64,000 nt of DNA from Radicibacter daui (GTDB lineage Bacteria > Pseudomonadota > Alphaproteobacteria > Radicibacterales > Radicibacteraceae): positions 1,570,501-1,634,500 of the forward strand of contig CP131056.1 of NCBI GenBank assembly GCA_030657355.1, in the 5' to 3' direction. The notes beneath the pieces were generated by a model. It searched no databases, was not told the origin of the DNA, and was given only the letters and a program-made list of their open reading frames with translations. Positions 16,660 to 24,580 of the stretch are shown piece after piece. The translations under genes were made by a program, and so were the position numbers. The first letter of the stretch is position 1, and every line of letters starts with the position of its first letter.

Positions 16660-17610
16660 TTGAAAGACACATCCGATACAAGGCGCCTGTTCCGGCAATT
16701 GCTGCGCATCCGCTTGATAGAAGAACGTGTGGCCGCGATTTATCCGTCGGACAAAATCAAGAGCCCCATTCATTTGTCCATCGGGCAGGAAGCCATCTCG
16801 GTGGCCGTGTGTGATGTGCTGCAGCCGCAGGACATCATAGCCGTCTCCTACCGCGGCCATGCCGGTTATCTCGCCAAGGGCGGGGACCTGAAGGGCATGA
16901 TCGCGGAGATGTATGGCAAGCCGGCCGGCTGCGCTTTTGGCAAGGGTGGCTCCATGCATCTGGTCTCGGCCGAGGCCGGGGTGATGGGCGCTTCTGCCGT
17001 GGTTGGCACCCACATTCCGCTCGCTGCCGGGCAGGCGCTCGCCGCCAAGCTGCGCGGGGAAGACAAGGTCATCGTCTGCTTCTTCGGCGATGGCGCGACC
17101 GAAGAAGGCTGTTTTGCCGAGACGCTCAACTTTGCCGCCCTCCACAAGCTGCCGCTCTTCTTCGTGTGCGAGAACAATGGCTACGCCATCCATTCGCCGC
17201 TGAAGAAGCGTTGGGCCAATCTCGATATCTGCGCCCGGGTGCGTGCCTATGGCGTGCCGGCGGTGCGCACCGAAACCAGCGACGTGACCGTGATGCGCGC
17301 AGCAGCGGAAGCGGCGGTTGCCGCGATCCGCGATGGCGAGGGGCCGCAGTTCCTTGAGGCCGTTACCTATCGCTGGCTGGAGCATGTCGGCCCCAACGAG
17401 GATTACGCCGCCGGTTATCGCAGCCGCGACGAGATGGAGCCGTGGGAGAATGAAGACCCCGTTGCCCGTCTTGCCGCGGTGATGGATGCGGCCTGGGTGG
17501 AAAAGACCCGCGCCGAGATCGCCGCCGAGATCGACGAGGCCGTCGAGTTTGCCGAGCAGAGCCCGATCCACCAGCAGGAAGATCTCTACCGTCATGTCTA
17601 TGCTCAGTGA
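16660..17610 (+). CDS. TPP-dependent 2-oxo acid dehydrogenase-type E1 alpha subunit
   Basis: Alpha subunit, 316 residues, of the family containing pyruvate and acetoin dehydrogenase E1. The thiamine diphosphate motif is GDGATEEGCF...FVCENNGYAI, and SYRGHAGYLAKGG and GKGGSMHLVS are strongly conserved. It starts at TTG two bases after the radical SAM stop, so the genes are tightly coupled; no suitable ATG exists nearby. No lipoyl (E2) or dihydrolipoamide dehydrogenase (E3) gene follows, unlike a metabolic dehydrogenase operon. The setting suggests that a two-carbon (hydroxyethyl-TPP) unit is transferred to a keto-sugar instead, but this is not shown by sequence. Confidence 0.88.
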   Translation: MKDTSDTRRLFRQLLRIRLIEERVAAIYPSDKIKSPIHLSIGQEAISVAVCDVLQPQDIIAVSYRGHAGYLAKGGDLKGMIAEMYGKPAGCAFGKGGSMHLVSAEAGVMGASAVVGTHIPLAAGQALAAKLRGEDKVIVCFFGDGATEEGCFAETLNFAALHKLPLFFVCENNGYAIHSPLKKRWANLDICARVRAYGVPAVRTETSDVTVMRAAAEAAVAAIRDGEGPQFLEAVTYRWLEHVGPNEDYAAGYRSRDEMEPWENEDPVARLAAVMDAAWVEKTRAEIAAEIDEAVEFAEQSPIHQQEDLYRHVYAQ

Positions 17611-18670
17611 GAAACCCGCGATGGCCGGCCGCCTGCTCGCCTATGTCGATGCGCTCTCCGAAGGCGTGGCGCAGGAGATGGAGCGCGACCCGAGCGTTTT
17701 CCTCTTCGGCCTTGATGTCGATGATCACAAGGCCATCCAGGGCTCCACGCGCGGCCTCGTGCAGCGCTTCGGGCCGAACCGCGTGTTCGGCACCCCGCTG
17801 TCCGAAGATGCGATGACCGGCGTTGCCATCGGCGCCGCCATGGCCGGCATGCGGCCCATCCATGTGCATATCCGCATGGATTTCCTCATGCTGTGCATGA
17901 ACCAGCTCGTGAACATTGCCGCCAAGGCCCACTATATGTTCGGCGGCGCCGTCAGTGTGCCGATGGTGGTGCGCTGCATGATCGGCAAATCCTGGGGGCA
18001 AGGCGCCCAGCACTCGCAGGGGCTGCACTCTCTCTTCATGCATATCCCCGGCCTCAAGGTCGTGGCGCCGTCCAACGCCTATGACGCCAAGGGATTGATG
18101 GCGGCGGCTATCCGCGACAACAACCCCGTCGTCTTCGTCGAGCATCGCCTGCTTTATTTCACCGACGCCTATGTGCCGGAGGAAAGCTACACGGTCGAAC
18201 TCGGCAAGGCGCGAGTGACGGCACCGGGCACCGACATCACGCTGGTGGGCGTCTCCAACATGGTGATGGAGTGCCTGCGCGCCCGCGAACTGCTGGCGCA
18301 GGTCGGCATCTCGGCCGAGGTGGTCGATCTCGTTTCGCTGCAGCCGCTCGACAGCGACACGGTGCTGGCTTCCGCCAGCAAGACCGGCAAACTTTTGATG
18401 GTGGACAACGCCTGGACCATGTGCGGTGCGAGCGCGGAAGTGCTGGCCCGCGTGGCGGAGAGTGAAGAGGGCGCCGGGGTGCGCATGGCCCGCATGGGCT
18501 TTGCCCCCACCACCTGCCCGATGTCGCCCGAGCTTGAAAAGGTCTTTTACCCCAACGCCGCGACCATCGCCGCCAAGGCCCACAGCATGCTGAGGCCGGG
18601 CAGTGACTGGATGCCGGACGAAAAGGCCGCGCAGCTTTCCTACCAGATGACCTTCCGGGGGCCGTTCTGA
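17594..18670 (+). CDS. TPP-dependent 2-oxo acid dehydrogenase-type E1 beta subunit
   Basis: Beta subunit, 358 residues, expected to form an alpha2beta2 heterotetramer with the preceding protein. Conserved segments include FGTPLSEDAMTGVAIGAAMA, GGAVSVPMVVRC, QGLHSLFMHIPGLKVVAPS and FVEHRLLYF, then a transketolase C-terminal domain from about residue 210 (TLVGVSNMVMECLRA). ATG 17594 lies inside the last codons of the alpha gene and overlaps it by 17 bases; an ATG at 17621 is the alternative. Overlap implies coupled, stoichiometric translation. The partner and sugar context argue for a biosynthetic rather than central-metabolic role. Confidence 0.88.
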   Translation: MSMLSEKPAMAGRLLAYVDALSEGVAQEMERDPSVFLFGLDVDDHKAIQGSTRGLVQRFGPNRVFGTPLSEDAMTGVAIGAAMAGMRPIHVHIRMDFLMLCMNQLVNIAAKAHYMFGGAVSVPMVVRCMIGKSWGQGAQHSQGLHSLFMHIPGLKVVAPSNAYDAKGLMAAAIRDNNPVVFVEHRLLYFTDAYVPEESYTVELGKARVTAPGTDITLVGVSNMVMECLRARELLAQVGISAEVVDLVSLQPLDSDTVLASASKTGKLLMVDNAWTMCGASAEVLARVAESEEGAGVRMARMGFAPTTCPMSPELEKVFYPNAATIAAKAHSMLRPGSDWMPDEKAAQLSYQMTFRGPF

Positions 18671-18771
18671 CCCTCGGGAGCCTTCCCTTCCTTCCCTGAC
18701 GAGGCGCCCCGCCGGGCGCGCCTGTCCCCACCAGACCGGACCAGGACCAGACTGGCCAGGAAGCAACCCAG

Positions 18772-19947
18772 ATGTATTACGAGCTTGCCGCCTCCACCTG
18801 GGGCAAAGAAGAGACCGATGCCATCCAGCGCGTGATCGACCGCGACCGGCTGACCATGGGCGACGAGGTCAAGGCGTTCCAGAACGAGTTCGCGGCCTAT
18901 CACGGCAAGCGTTATGGCGTGATGGTCAATTCCGGCTCTTCCGCCAACCTCATCGCGGTGGCGAGCCTGTGCTTCAAGAAGGACCGGCCGCTCCAGCGCG
19001 GGGACGAGGTGATCGTGCCCGCCATCTCCTGGAGCACGACCTATCACCCGCTCCAGCAATATGGCCTCAAGCTGCGCATCGTCGATGTGGAGCTGGAGAC
19101 GCTCAATATCGATGTCTCGCAGCTGGAAGCCGCGATTACCCCGAAAACGCGCGCCATCATGGCGGTCAGCATTCTCGGCAATCCGGCAGCGCTCGATGTC
19201 ATGCGCGCCTTTGCCGACAAGCACGGGCTCTATTTCATCGAGGACAACTGCGAGAGCCTTGATGCCGAGCTGAATGGCAAGAAGGCCGGCACCTTTGGCG
19301 ACGTCACCACCTTCAGCTTCTTCTTCTCCCACCATATCGCCACCATGGAGGGCGGCATGGTGCTGACGGATGACGAGGAGCTTTATCACCTGCTGCTGGC
19401 CCTGCGCGCCCATGGCTGGACGCGTGACCTGCCGGCCGGCCCGTCGCCCATCTTCGAGCGGCGGGACGAGGATTTCTTCGAGGCCTATCGCTTTATCCTG
19501 CCGGGTTACAATGTGCGACCGCTGGAGATGAGCGGCGCCATCGGGCGCGAGCAGCTGAAGAAGCTGCCGGGCTTCACTGCCGAGCGGCGCAAGAACCTCG
19601 CCGTGTTCCAGAAGCTCTTTGGCGGGGACGAGCGCTTCATCATCCAGCGCGAGACCGGCCGCAGCTCCACCTTCTCCTTCACCATCATCCTCAACCCGGC
19701 GCTGAAGCTGGACCGCAAGGCGGCCTTTGCCGCGCTGACGAAGGCGGATATCGGCTACCGCATCATCACCGGCGGCTGCATCCTTCGGCACGATGTCATG
19801 AAGTTCTATGACTACGAGATGGTCGGCGAGGTGAAGAACGCCTTCACCGCCCATGACTGGGGCTTCTTTGTCGGCAATCAGCCCTTCGACATCTCGGACC
19901 GCATCGAGAAGCTCTATTCGGTGCTCGACGGCGCCTGCGCGCGCTGA
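18772..19947 (+). CDS. DegT/DnrJ/EryC1/StrS-fold enzyme of ColD/RfbH dehydratase type (His replaces PLP lysine)
   Basis: PLP-dependent sugar enzyme of 391 residues. The fold is clear from GVMVNSGSSANLIAVASL, FIEDNCESLDAELNGKKAGT, RAHGWTRDLP and NVRPLEMSGAIG. At the Schiff-base position, where aminotransferases have Ser-x-Lys, this protein reads FSFFFSHHIATMEGG. A His here is the hallmark of the 3-dehydratases ColD and RfbH/E1, which remove the C3 hydroxyl of a 4-keto nucleotide sugar rather than transaminate it. The RAHGWTR context resembles ColD, and no iron-sulfur cysteine cluster of the RfbH kind is obvious. No nucleotide-sugar 4,6-dehydratase is seen nearby, so the source of the 4-keto substrate is open. 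Confidence 0.87.
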   Translation: MYYELAASTWGKEETDAIQRVIDRDRLTMGDEVKAFQNEFAAYHGKRYGVMVNSGSSANLIAVASLCFKKDRPLQRGDEVIVPAISWSTTYHPLQQYGLKLRIVDVELETLNIDVSQLEAAITPKTRAIMAVSILGNPAALDVMRAFADKHGLYFIEDNCESLDAELNGKKAGTFGDVTTFSFFFSHHIATMEGGMVLTDDEELYHLLLALRAHGWTRDLPAGPSPIFERRDEDFFEAYRFILPGYNVRPLEMSGAIGREQLKKLPGFTAERRKNLAVFQKLFGGDERFIIQRETGRSSTFSFTIILNPALKLDRKAAFAALTKADIGYRIITGGCILRHDVMKFYDYEMVGEVKNAFTAHDWGFFVGNQPFDISDRIEKLYSVLDGACAR

Positions 19948-19970
19948 GCCTTCAGGAGAGTTCAGGACAA

Positions 19971-20912
19971 ATGGATAACTACAAGATTCTCGTGACGGGC
20001 GGCGCCGGTTATCTCGGCGGCATCATGGTGCCGGAGCTGCTGGCGCTGGGGCATGAGGTGACGGTGGTCGACAATTTCATGTTCGACCAGGCCTCCCTCG
20101 GCCATTGCTGCGCCAACCCGAAGTTTGACCTGCTGCGCGGCGATATCCGCGACAAGGCCCTGATGGCCAAACTGATGGCCAAGGCGGATGTGATCATCCC
20201 GCTGGCCGCCCTTGTCGGCGCACCGCTCTGCAACCGCGACCCTTACGCCGCCGAGCAGGTGAACCTTGAAGCGCCGCTGGGCATGATGAAGGCGCTGTCG
20301 AAAGACCAGCGCATCCTCATGCCGATCACCAACAGCGGTTATGGCGTCGGCGAAGCAGGTAAGTTCTGCACCGAAGAAACGCCGATGCGCCCCATCTCGC
20401 TCTACGGCAAACACAAGGTAGAGGTCGAGGCCGCTGTGCTGGCGCATGGCAATGCCATCAGCTTTCGCCTTGCCACCGTGTTCGGCATGGCACCGCGCAT
20501 GCGCCTTGACCTGCTGGTAAATGATTTCGTCTACCGCGCCGTCAATGATCGCGCTGTGGTGCTGTTTGAAGGCCACTTCAAGCGCAACTACATCCATGTG
20601 CGCGACGTGACGCGGGCCTTCATCCACGGTCTCGGCAAGTTTGAGGCGATGAAGGGCGAGGCCTATAATGTCGGCCTGTCCGATGCCAACCTCTCCAAGC
20701 TGGAGCTGTGTGGTCGCATCCAGAAGTTCCTGCCCAAATTCGTGCCGGTCGAGGCGCCGGTGGGCGAGGATCCGGACAAGCGCGACTACATCGTCTCCAA
20801 CGAGAAGATCGAGGCCACCGGTTTCAAGCCGGCCCATTCGCTCGATGCCGGCATCGCAGAGCTCATCAAGGGCTACCAGATGATCCGCAACAGCCGTTAC
20901 GGCAATGTCTGA
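19971..20912 (+). CDS. NAD(P)-dependent nucleotide-sugar epimerase/reductase (extended SDR)
   Basis: Extended short-chain dehydrogenase of 313 residues. The Rossmann motif is VTGGAGYLGG, the acidic NAD-binding residue follows in VVDNF, and the catalytic pair is SLYGKHK (YxxxK), with ITNSGYGVGE occupying the catalytic Ser/Thr region. That region lacks the Thr-Asp-Glu triad of 4,6-dehydratases, so epimerase or 4-keto-reductase activity is more likely. AGGAGAG lies about 10 bases upstream of the ATG. Its place after the ColD-like gene suggests that it acts on the deoxy-keto sugar product, which is inference. Confidence 0.82.
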   Translation: MDNYKILVTGGAGYLGGIMVPELLALGHEVTVVDNFMFDQASLGHCCANPKFDLLRGDIRDKALMAKLMAKADVIIPLAALVGAPLCNRDPYAAEQVNLEAPLGMMKALSKDQRILMPITNSGYGVGEAGKFCTEETPMRPISLYGKHKVEVEAAVLAHGNAISFRLATVFGMAPRMRLDLLVNDFVYRAVNDRAVVLFEGHFKRNYIHVRDVTRAFIHGLGKFEAMKGEAYNVGLSDANLSKLELCGRIQKFLPKFVPVEAPVGEDPDKRDYIVSNEKIEATGFKPAHSLDAGIAELIKGYQMIRNSRYGNV

Positions 20913-20942
20913 GCGGGCCCAGGCAGCAGGGCGAGGGGCGTC

Positions 20943-21698
20943 TTGAGCGCCGAGACGGCCATAACCCCGGCCGGGGTTGAGGTGCTGGTGCTTGCCGGCG
21001 GCCTTGGCACGCGCCTGCGCTCCGTGGTGCCGGAGGCGCCCAAGGTGCTGGCGCCCATCCAGGGGCGGCCGTTCCTTGACCATCTGCTGGCCTGGCTTGC
21101 CCGCTTCGGCTTTCGCCGCGCCGTGCTGTCGCTCGGCTACAAGGCAGCGATGGTGGAAGCGCATCTGGCCGGCCTTGCCGCGCCGCTTGATGTTGCCACG
21201 GTAACAGAGCCAGCACCGCTCGGCACCGGCGGGGCCATCGCCTTTTCCCGCTCCGCGCTTAGCAGCGATCCTGTGCTGGTGCTTAATGGCGACAGCTGGG
21301 TGGATGTCGATCTGCCGGCGTTTCTGGCGGCCCATGCGGCCTCCGGCGCCGATCTCTCGCTGGTCGCCGTGCCGGTCGAGAATTGCAGCCGGTTCGGTGA
21401 AGTGCAGGTGGATGAAGGCGGGCGGGTTACCGGCTTTCTGGAGAAGAACCCGGAGATGGCCCGGCCGGGCCTTATCAATGCCGGGGTCTATCTGCTGTCC
21501 GCCGCGCTGCTGGACCGTATGGCACGCGAAAAACCAACCTCTTTCGAGCGCGATGTGCTGACGCCGATGGCGGGACACGGGCTTTTTGCCCATGCCGTGC
21601 CGCCCACGCGCTTTGTCGATATCGGCACGCCGGAGAGTTTCTCCGACATCAACAGCAAGGACTGGTTCCTGGAAAAGGGCGGGGTTGCCAACTCATGA
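20943..21698 (+). CDS. hddC: Sugar-1-phosphate nucleotidyltransferase, probable D-glycero-alpha-D-manno-heptose 1-phosphate guanylyltransferase
   Basis: Nucleotidyltransferase of 251 residues with the signature VLAGGLGTRLRSVVPEAPKV followed by LAPIQGRPFLDHLL, and VLNGDSWVDVD for metal binding. The lack of a long C-terminal domain and the adjacent heptose kinase point to HddC, which makes GDP-heptose. The start is TTG 20943 with GCGAGGGG upstream; the ATG of the next gene overlaps its stop by four bases. GDP as the nucleotide is inferred from context, since specificity residues cannot be read reliably. Confidence 0.8.
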   Translation: MSAETAITPAGVEVLVLAGGLGTRLRSVVPEAPKVLAPIQGRPFLDHLLAWLARFGFRRAVLSLGYKAAMVEAHLAGLAAPLDVATVTEPAPLGTGGAIAFSRSALSSDPVLVLNGDSWVDVDLPAFLAAHAASGADLSLVAVPVENCSRFGEVQVDEGGRVTGFLEKNPEMARPGLINAGVYLLSAALLDRMAREKPTSFERDVLTPMAGHGLFAHAVPPTRFVDIGTPESFSDINSKDWFLEKGGVANS

Positions 21699-22690
21699 TC
21701 ATTACCAGAACGCCCTTCCGCGTCTCGCTCTTCGGCGGCGGCTCCGACTATCCGGCCTGGTTTACCCGCCATTCCGGCGCGGTGCTGGGTTTTGCCATCA
21801 ACAAGTACTGCTATATCAGCCTGCGCAAGCTGCCGCCCTTCTTCGAACACAAGCACCGCATCGTTTATTCGCGCGTGGAGAATGTGAAGGAAATCAGCGA
21901 GATCCAGCATCCCGCCGTGCGCGCCGTGCTGGGCGACCAGAAGGTGACACAGGGGCTTGAGATCCATCATGACGGTGACCTGCCGGCCCGCTCCGGCCTC
22001 GGCTCGTCTTCCTCTTTTACCGTCGGCCTCCTCAATGCGCTGAACGCGATGGAGGGCAAGCTCGCTTCGCCCAAATCGCTCGCCAACGAGGCGATCCGTA
22101 TCGAGCAGAAGGTGATCGGCGAGGCGGTGGGCTCGCAGGACCAGATCTGGGCGGCCTATGGCGGGCTCAACCGTATCCGCTTCTTCTCCGACGGTTCCTT
22201 CGATGTCGAGCCGCTGGTGCTGCCGCAGGAGCGCAAGACCCTGCTGGAAGATCACTGCATGCTCTTTTTCTCCGGCATCTCGCGTTACGCCGCGCAGGTG
22301 GCGGAGCGCAAGATTGCCAGCCTTGCCCAGCGCTCCAACAATGTGCGGGCGATGACCGCGATGGTGGACGAGGCGGCCAGCATGCTCGGCAACCCCACGG
22401 TGCCGATCGGCGATATCGGCATGCTGCTGCATGACAGCTGGATGCTGAAGCGCGAGCTGACCGATGGCGTCACCACGCCGGAGATCGACGAGATTTACAC
22501 GGCGGCGCGTGAGGAAGGCGCCATTGGCGGCAAGCTTCTGGGTGCCGGCGGCGGCGGTTTCGTGCTGGTGTTTGCCGAGCCGGACAAGCACGAAGCCATT
22601 CGTGCCCGCCTCAATCATCTCGTCGAGGTCGACATCAAGATCTGCTCTTCCGGCAGCCGTGTCGTCGTCTACGAACCCGATCTTTCCTGA
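21695..22690 (+). CDS. hddA: D-glycero-alpha-D-manno-heptose 7-phosphate kinase (GHMP kinase)
   Basis: GHMP-family kinase of 331 residues, predicted to phosphorylate C1 of heptose 7-phosphate, giving the 1,7-bisphosphate. It opens ITRTPFRVSLFGGGSDYPAW as HddA does, carries the ATP loop LPARSGLGSSSSFTVGLLNA and the C-terminal motif GGKLLGAGGGGFVLVF. Bifunctional HldE is the alternative route in other bacteria; a separate GHMP kinase marks the GDP-heptose branch. With gmhA, gmhB and the nucleotidyltransferase it completes the pathway. Coupled to hddC by an ATGA overlap. Confidence 0.88.
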   Translation: MIITRTPFRVSLFGGGSDYPAWFTRHSGAVLGFAINKYCYISLRKLPPFFEHKHRIVYSRVENVKEISEIQHPAVRAVLGDQKVTQGLEIHHDGDLPARSGLGSSSSFTVGLLNALNAMEGKLASPKSLANEAIRIEQKVIGEAVGSQDQIWAAYGGLNRIRFFSDGSFDVEPLVLPQERKTLLEDHCMLFFSGISRYAAQVAERKIASLAQRSNNVRAMTAMVDEAASMLGNPTVPIGDIGMLLHDSWMLKRELTDGVTTPEIDEIYTAAREEGAIGGKLLGAGGGGFVLVFAEPDKHEAIRARLNHLVEVDIKICSSGSRVVVYEPDLS

Positions 22691-22709
22691 TGCTGGTGGC
22701 TGACAAACA

Positions 22710-23729
22710 ATGCTGAACAAGGTTCTGGCCGCCGAGACCACGATCTTCATCCCGACGATGAACCGCTCGGTCTTCCTCGAGCGCTGCCTGCGTTATTACG
22801 CGCTGGCCGGTTTTGCCGGCGACATCGTGGTGATGGACAGCAGCACGGGAGAGGAGCAGGCAAAAAGCCAGGCCGTGTGTGCCGCGGTCGGTCCGCACCT
22901 GCGCCGGCTCGTCTACCAGCACAATCCGCCCGAAGTGCATGTTACCCAGCTTTTCGTTTTTGCCGGGGAGCTGGCACAGACGAAATACATCACCTTCTGC
23001 GCCGATGATGATTTCCACTCCACCATCGGGCTGGAGCTCTGCCAGCAGTACCTGGAAAAGAATGAGGGGGTCGGCGGGGCGCGGGGCCAGCGGGTGGATG
23101 CGACCATTGGCGTTGCCGGCACCCATGGCAGCATCGTCAACGCGCATGTGGTGCCCTATCCGCCGCTTACCGGCGCGACGGCCTATGAGCGCATGATCAA
23201 CTACGCCAACATCGCGCTTAGCGTGCATTACAGCCTCTTCCGCACCTCGGTGTGGCGCAAGGCGCATGCGCTGCTGGCGCCGCCGCATCTCAGCTACTTC
23301 TCGGACGAGTTTTTCCTCTGCTCGTTCCTGCTCGGCCTCGGCAAGATCGAGACACTCTCGACGCTGGGCGCCGTGCGGCAACTCGATACCTCCGGCGGCC
23401 TCTGGCGGCGCACCACCATGTTCCAGCTGATCTGCAAACCGATCTGGCCGGAAGTGGCGGCGCAGTGGCGCACCAACGCCGCCGCCATCATGCGGGAGAT
23501 GGACGGGCTTTCCGAAGCCGAGGCGACGAAGAAGGCGGAAGAGATCCTCTGGGGGCACACCGCCAAGCTGCTGGCCTTCCAGTTCCAGAATCGCGAGACG
23601 GGACTGCAGCCGCCGGTGCAGAAGCCCTATGACGAGGCGCTGATGAACCAGCTGCGCGGCCTCAAGGATTTTCAGGTGATTGAACAGGTGCTGGGCGGCA
23701 CCGCTGTGCTGCCGGTGGCAGCCGGCTGA
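22710..23729 (+). CDS. TIGR00180-type glycosyltransferase-like protein
   Basis: Protein of 339 residues resembling the TIGR00180 glycosyltransferase group. The beginning TTIFIPTMNRSVFLERCLRY and the acidic motif YITFCADDDF at about residues 90-99 are typical of a GT-A fold with a DxD-like metal site. The C-terminal half is mostly helical. No signal peptide or membrane segment is seen, so it probably acts at the cytoplasmic face of the inner membrane. It follows hddA by about 20 bases and may transfer the modified heptose or a related sugar; donor and acceptor are unknown. Confidence 0.7.
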   Translation: MLNKVLAAETTIFIPTMNRSVFLERCLRYYALAGFAGDIVVMDSSTGEEQAKSQAVCAAVGPHLRRLVYQHNPPEVHVTQLFVFAGELAQTKYITFCADDDFHSTIGLELCQQYLEKNEGVGGARGQRVDATIGVAGTHGSIVNAHVVPYPPLTGATAYERMINYANIALSVHYSLFRTSVWRKAHALLAPPHLSYFSDEFFLCSFLLGLGKIETLSTLGAVRQLDTSGGLWRRTTMFQLICKPIWPEVAAQWRTNAAAIMREMDGLSEAEATKKAEEILWGHTAKLLAFQFQNRETGLQPPVQKPYDEALMNQLRGLKDFQVIEQVLGGTAVLPVAAG

Positions 23730-23745
23730 AAGGGGAGGGACGGAT

Positions 23746-24576
23746 ATGAGCGAGCTGCATTTCCCCACCGACGCCGCGGCGATCCAGGGCCGCGTTATTC
23801 GCCACCCGTGGATGGCGGCGGCCATCGGCGCGCTTGCCGGGCTCGGCAGGCCGGTCCGCATGCTGGAGATCGGCAGCTGGGCCGGCTCCTCCTGCGCCAC
23901 CTGGGGGGAGGCGCTGCGCCGCAACGGCATGGCCGGCTCCACCATCGTCTGCGTCGATCCATGGGATGGTTACATCTCCAAAACCGATATCGACAGCGAC
24001 CGTCCGGTCTATCGCCGCATGGATGAATGGGCGCGCGAGGGCCGCGTGCTGCCGCTGTTCCTCTCCAACGCCAAAGCCATTGAACAGCGCGACAGCGTGC
24101 GCGTGGTGATGATGAAGGGCTTTTCGACCGAGATTTGCCCGCTGCTGGCGCCGGAGAGTTTTGACCTCGTCTATATCGACGGCTCGCACTATTACCGCGA
24201 CGCGCTGTTCGATGTTTCCATCGGCAAGACGCTGGTGCGCGATGGCGGCATCCTGTCAGGCGACGACCTTGAAATCCAGCTCAGGGACCTGCCCGATGCC
24301 GCGACCTATCCGGAGGATGTCGACGTGCTGACCATCCCCGGGCGCGGCAATGTGCATGTGGGCGTGACTCGCGCGGTGGGTGAGCAGCTGGGTGAGGTCG
24401 GCATGGAAAACGGCTTCTGGTACACGCGCCGGGAAGGGTCGGTTTTCCGTCCCTTCGCCCTCGACACGTCAAAGGCCTTCGTCTCGGCCCATTTCGGCCC
24501 GCAGGAGCGGGCCTTTATCGCCGAGGATATCGAGAGCGGCCGGGCGAAACTGCCGAAGAGCCTGATTTCGGGCTGA
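23746..24576 (+). CDS. Class I SAM-dependent methyltransferase (Methyltransf_24 type)
   Basis: Methyltransferase of 276 residues. The SAM-binding motif I is RMLEIGSWAGSS, motif II VCVDPWDGY, and the metal or catalytic segment FDLVYIDGSHYYRDALFDVS with GGILSGDDLE follows, as in the CmcI/Methyltransf_24 group that methylates sugar or phenolic hydroxyls. ATG 23746 is preceded by AGGGGAGGGA; the open frame extends back into the glycosyltransferase gene but this start is far better. It is the last plus-strand gene of the sugar locus, ending four bases from a convergent methyltransferase gene. Likely O-methylation of the glycan or its precursor. Confidence 0.8.
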   Translation: MSELHFPTDAAAIQGRVIRHPWMAAAIGALAGLGRPVRMLEIGSWAGSSCATWGEALRRNGMAGSTIVCVDPWDGYISKTDIDSDRPVYRRMDEWAREGRVLPLFLSNAKAIEQRDSVRVVMMKGFSTEICPLLAPESFDLVYIDGSHYYRDALFDVSIGKTLVRDGGILSGDDLEIQLRDLPDAATYPEDVDVLTIPGRGNVHVGVTRAVGEQLGEVGMENGFWYTRREGSVFRPFALDTSKAFVSAHFGPQERAFIAEDIESGRAKLPKSLISG

Positions 24577-24580
24577 CGCC

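Noticed and set aside
15053-16681. 542-codon open frame on the minus strand
   Set aside because: It mirrors the radical SAM gene, which has a clear CxxxCxxC motif; the mirror frame has none.
18772-19947. Annotation as an ordinary DegT sugar aminotransferase
   Set aside because: The PLP-binding lysine is replaced by His in a ColD/RfbH-like context, so dehydration is more likely than transamination.
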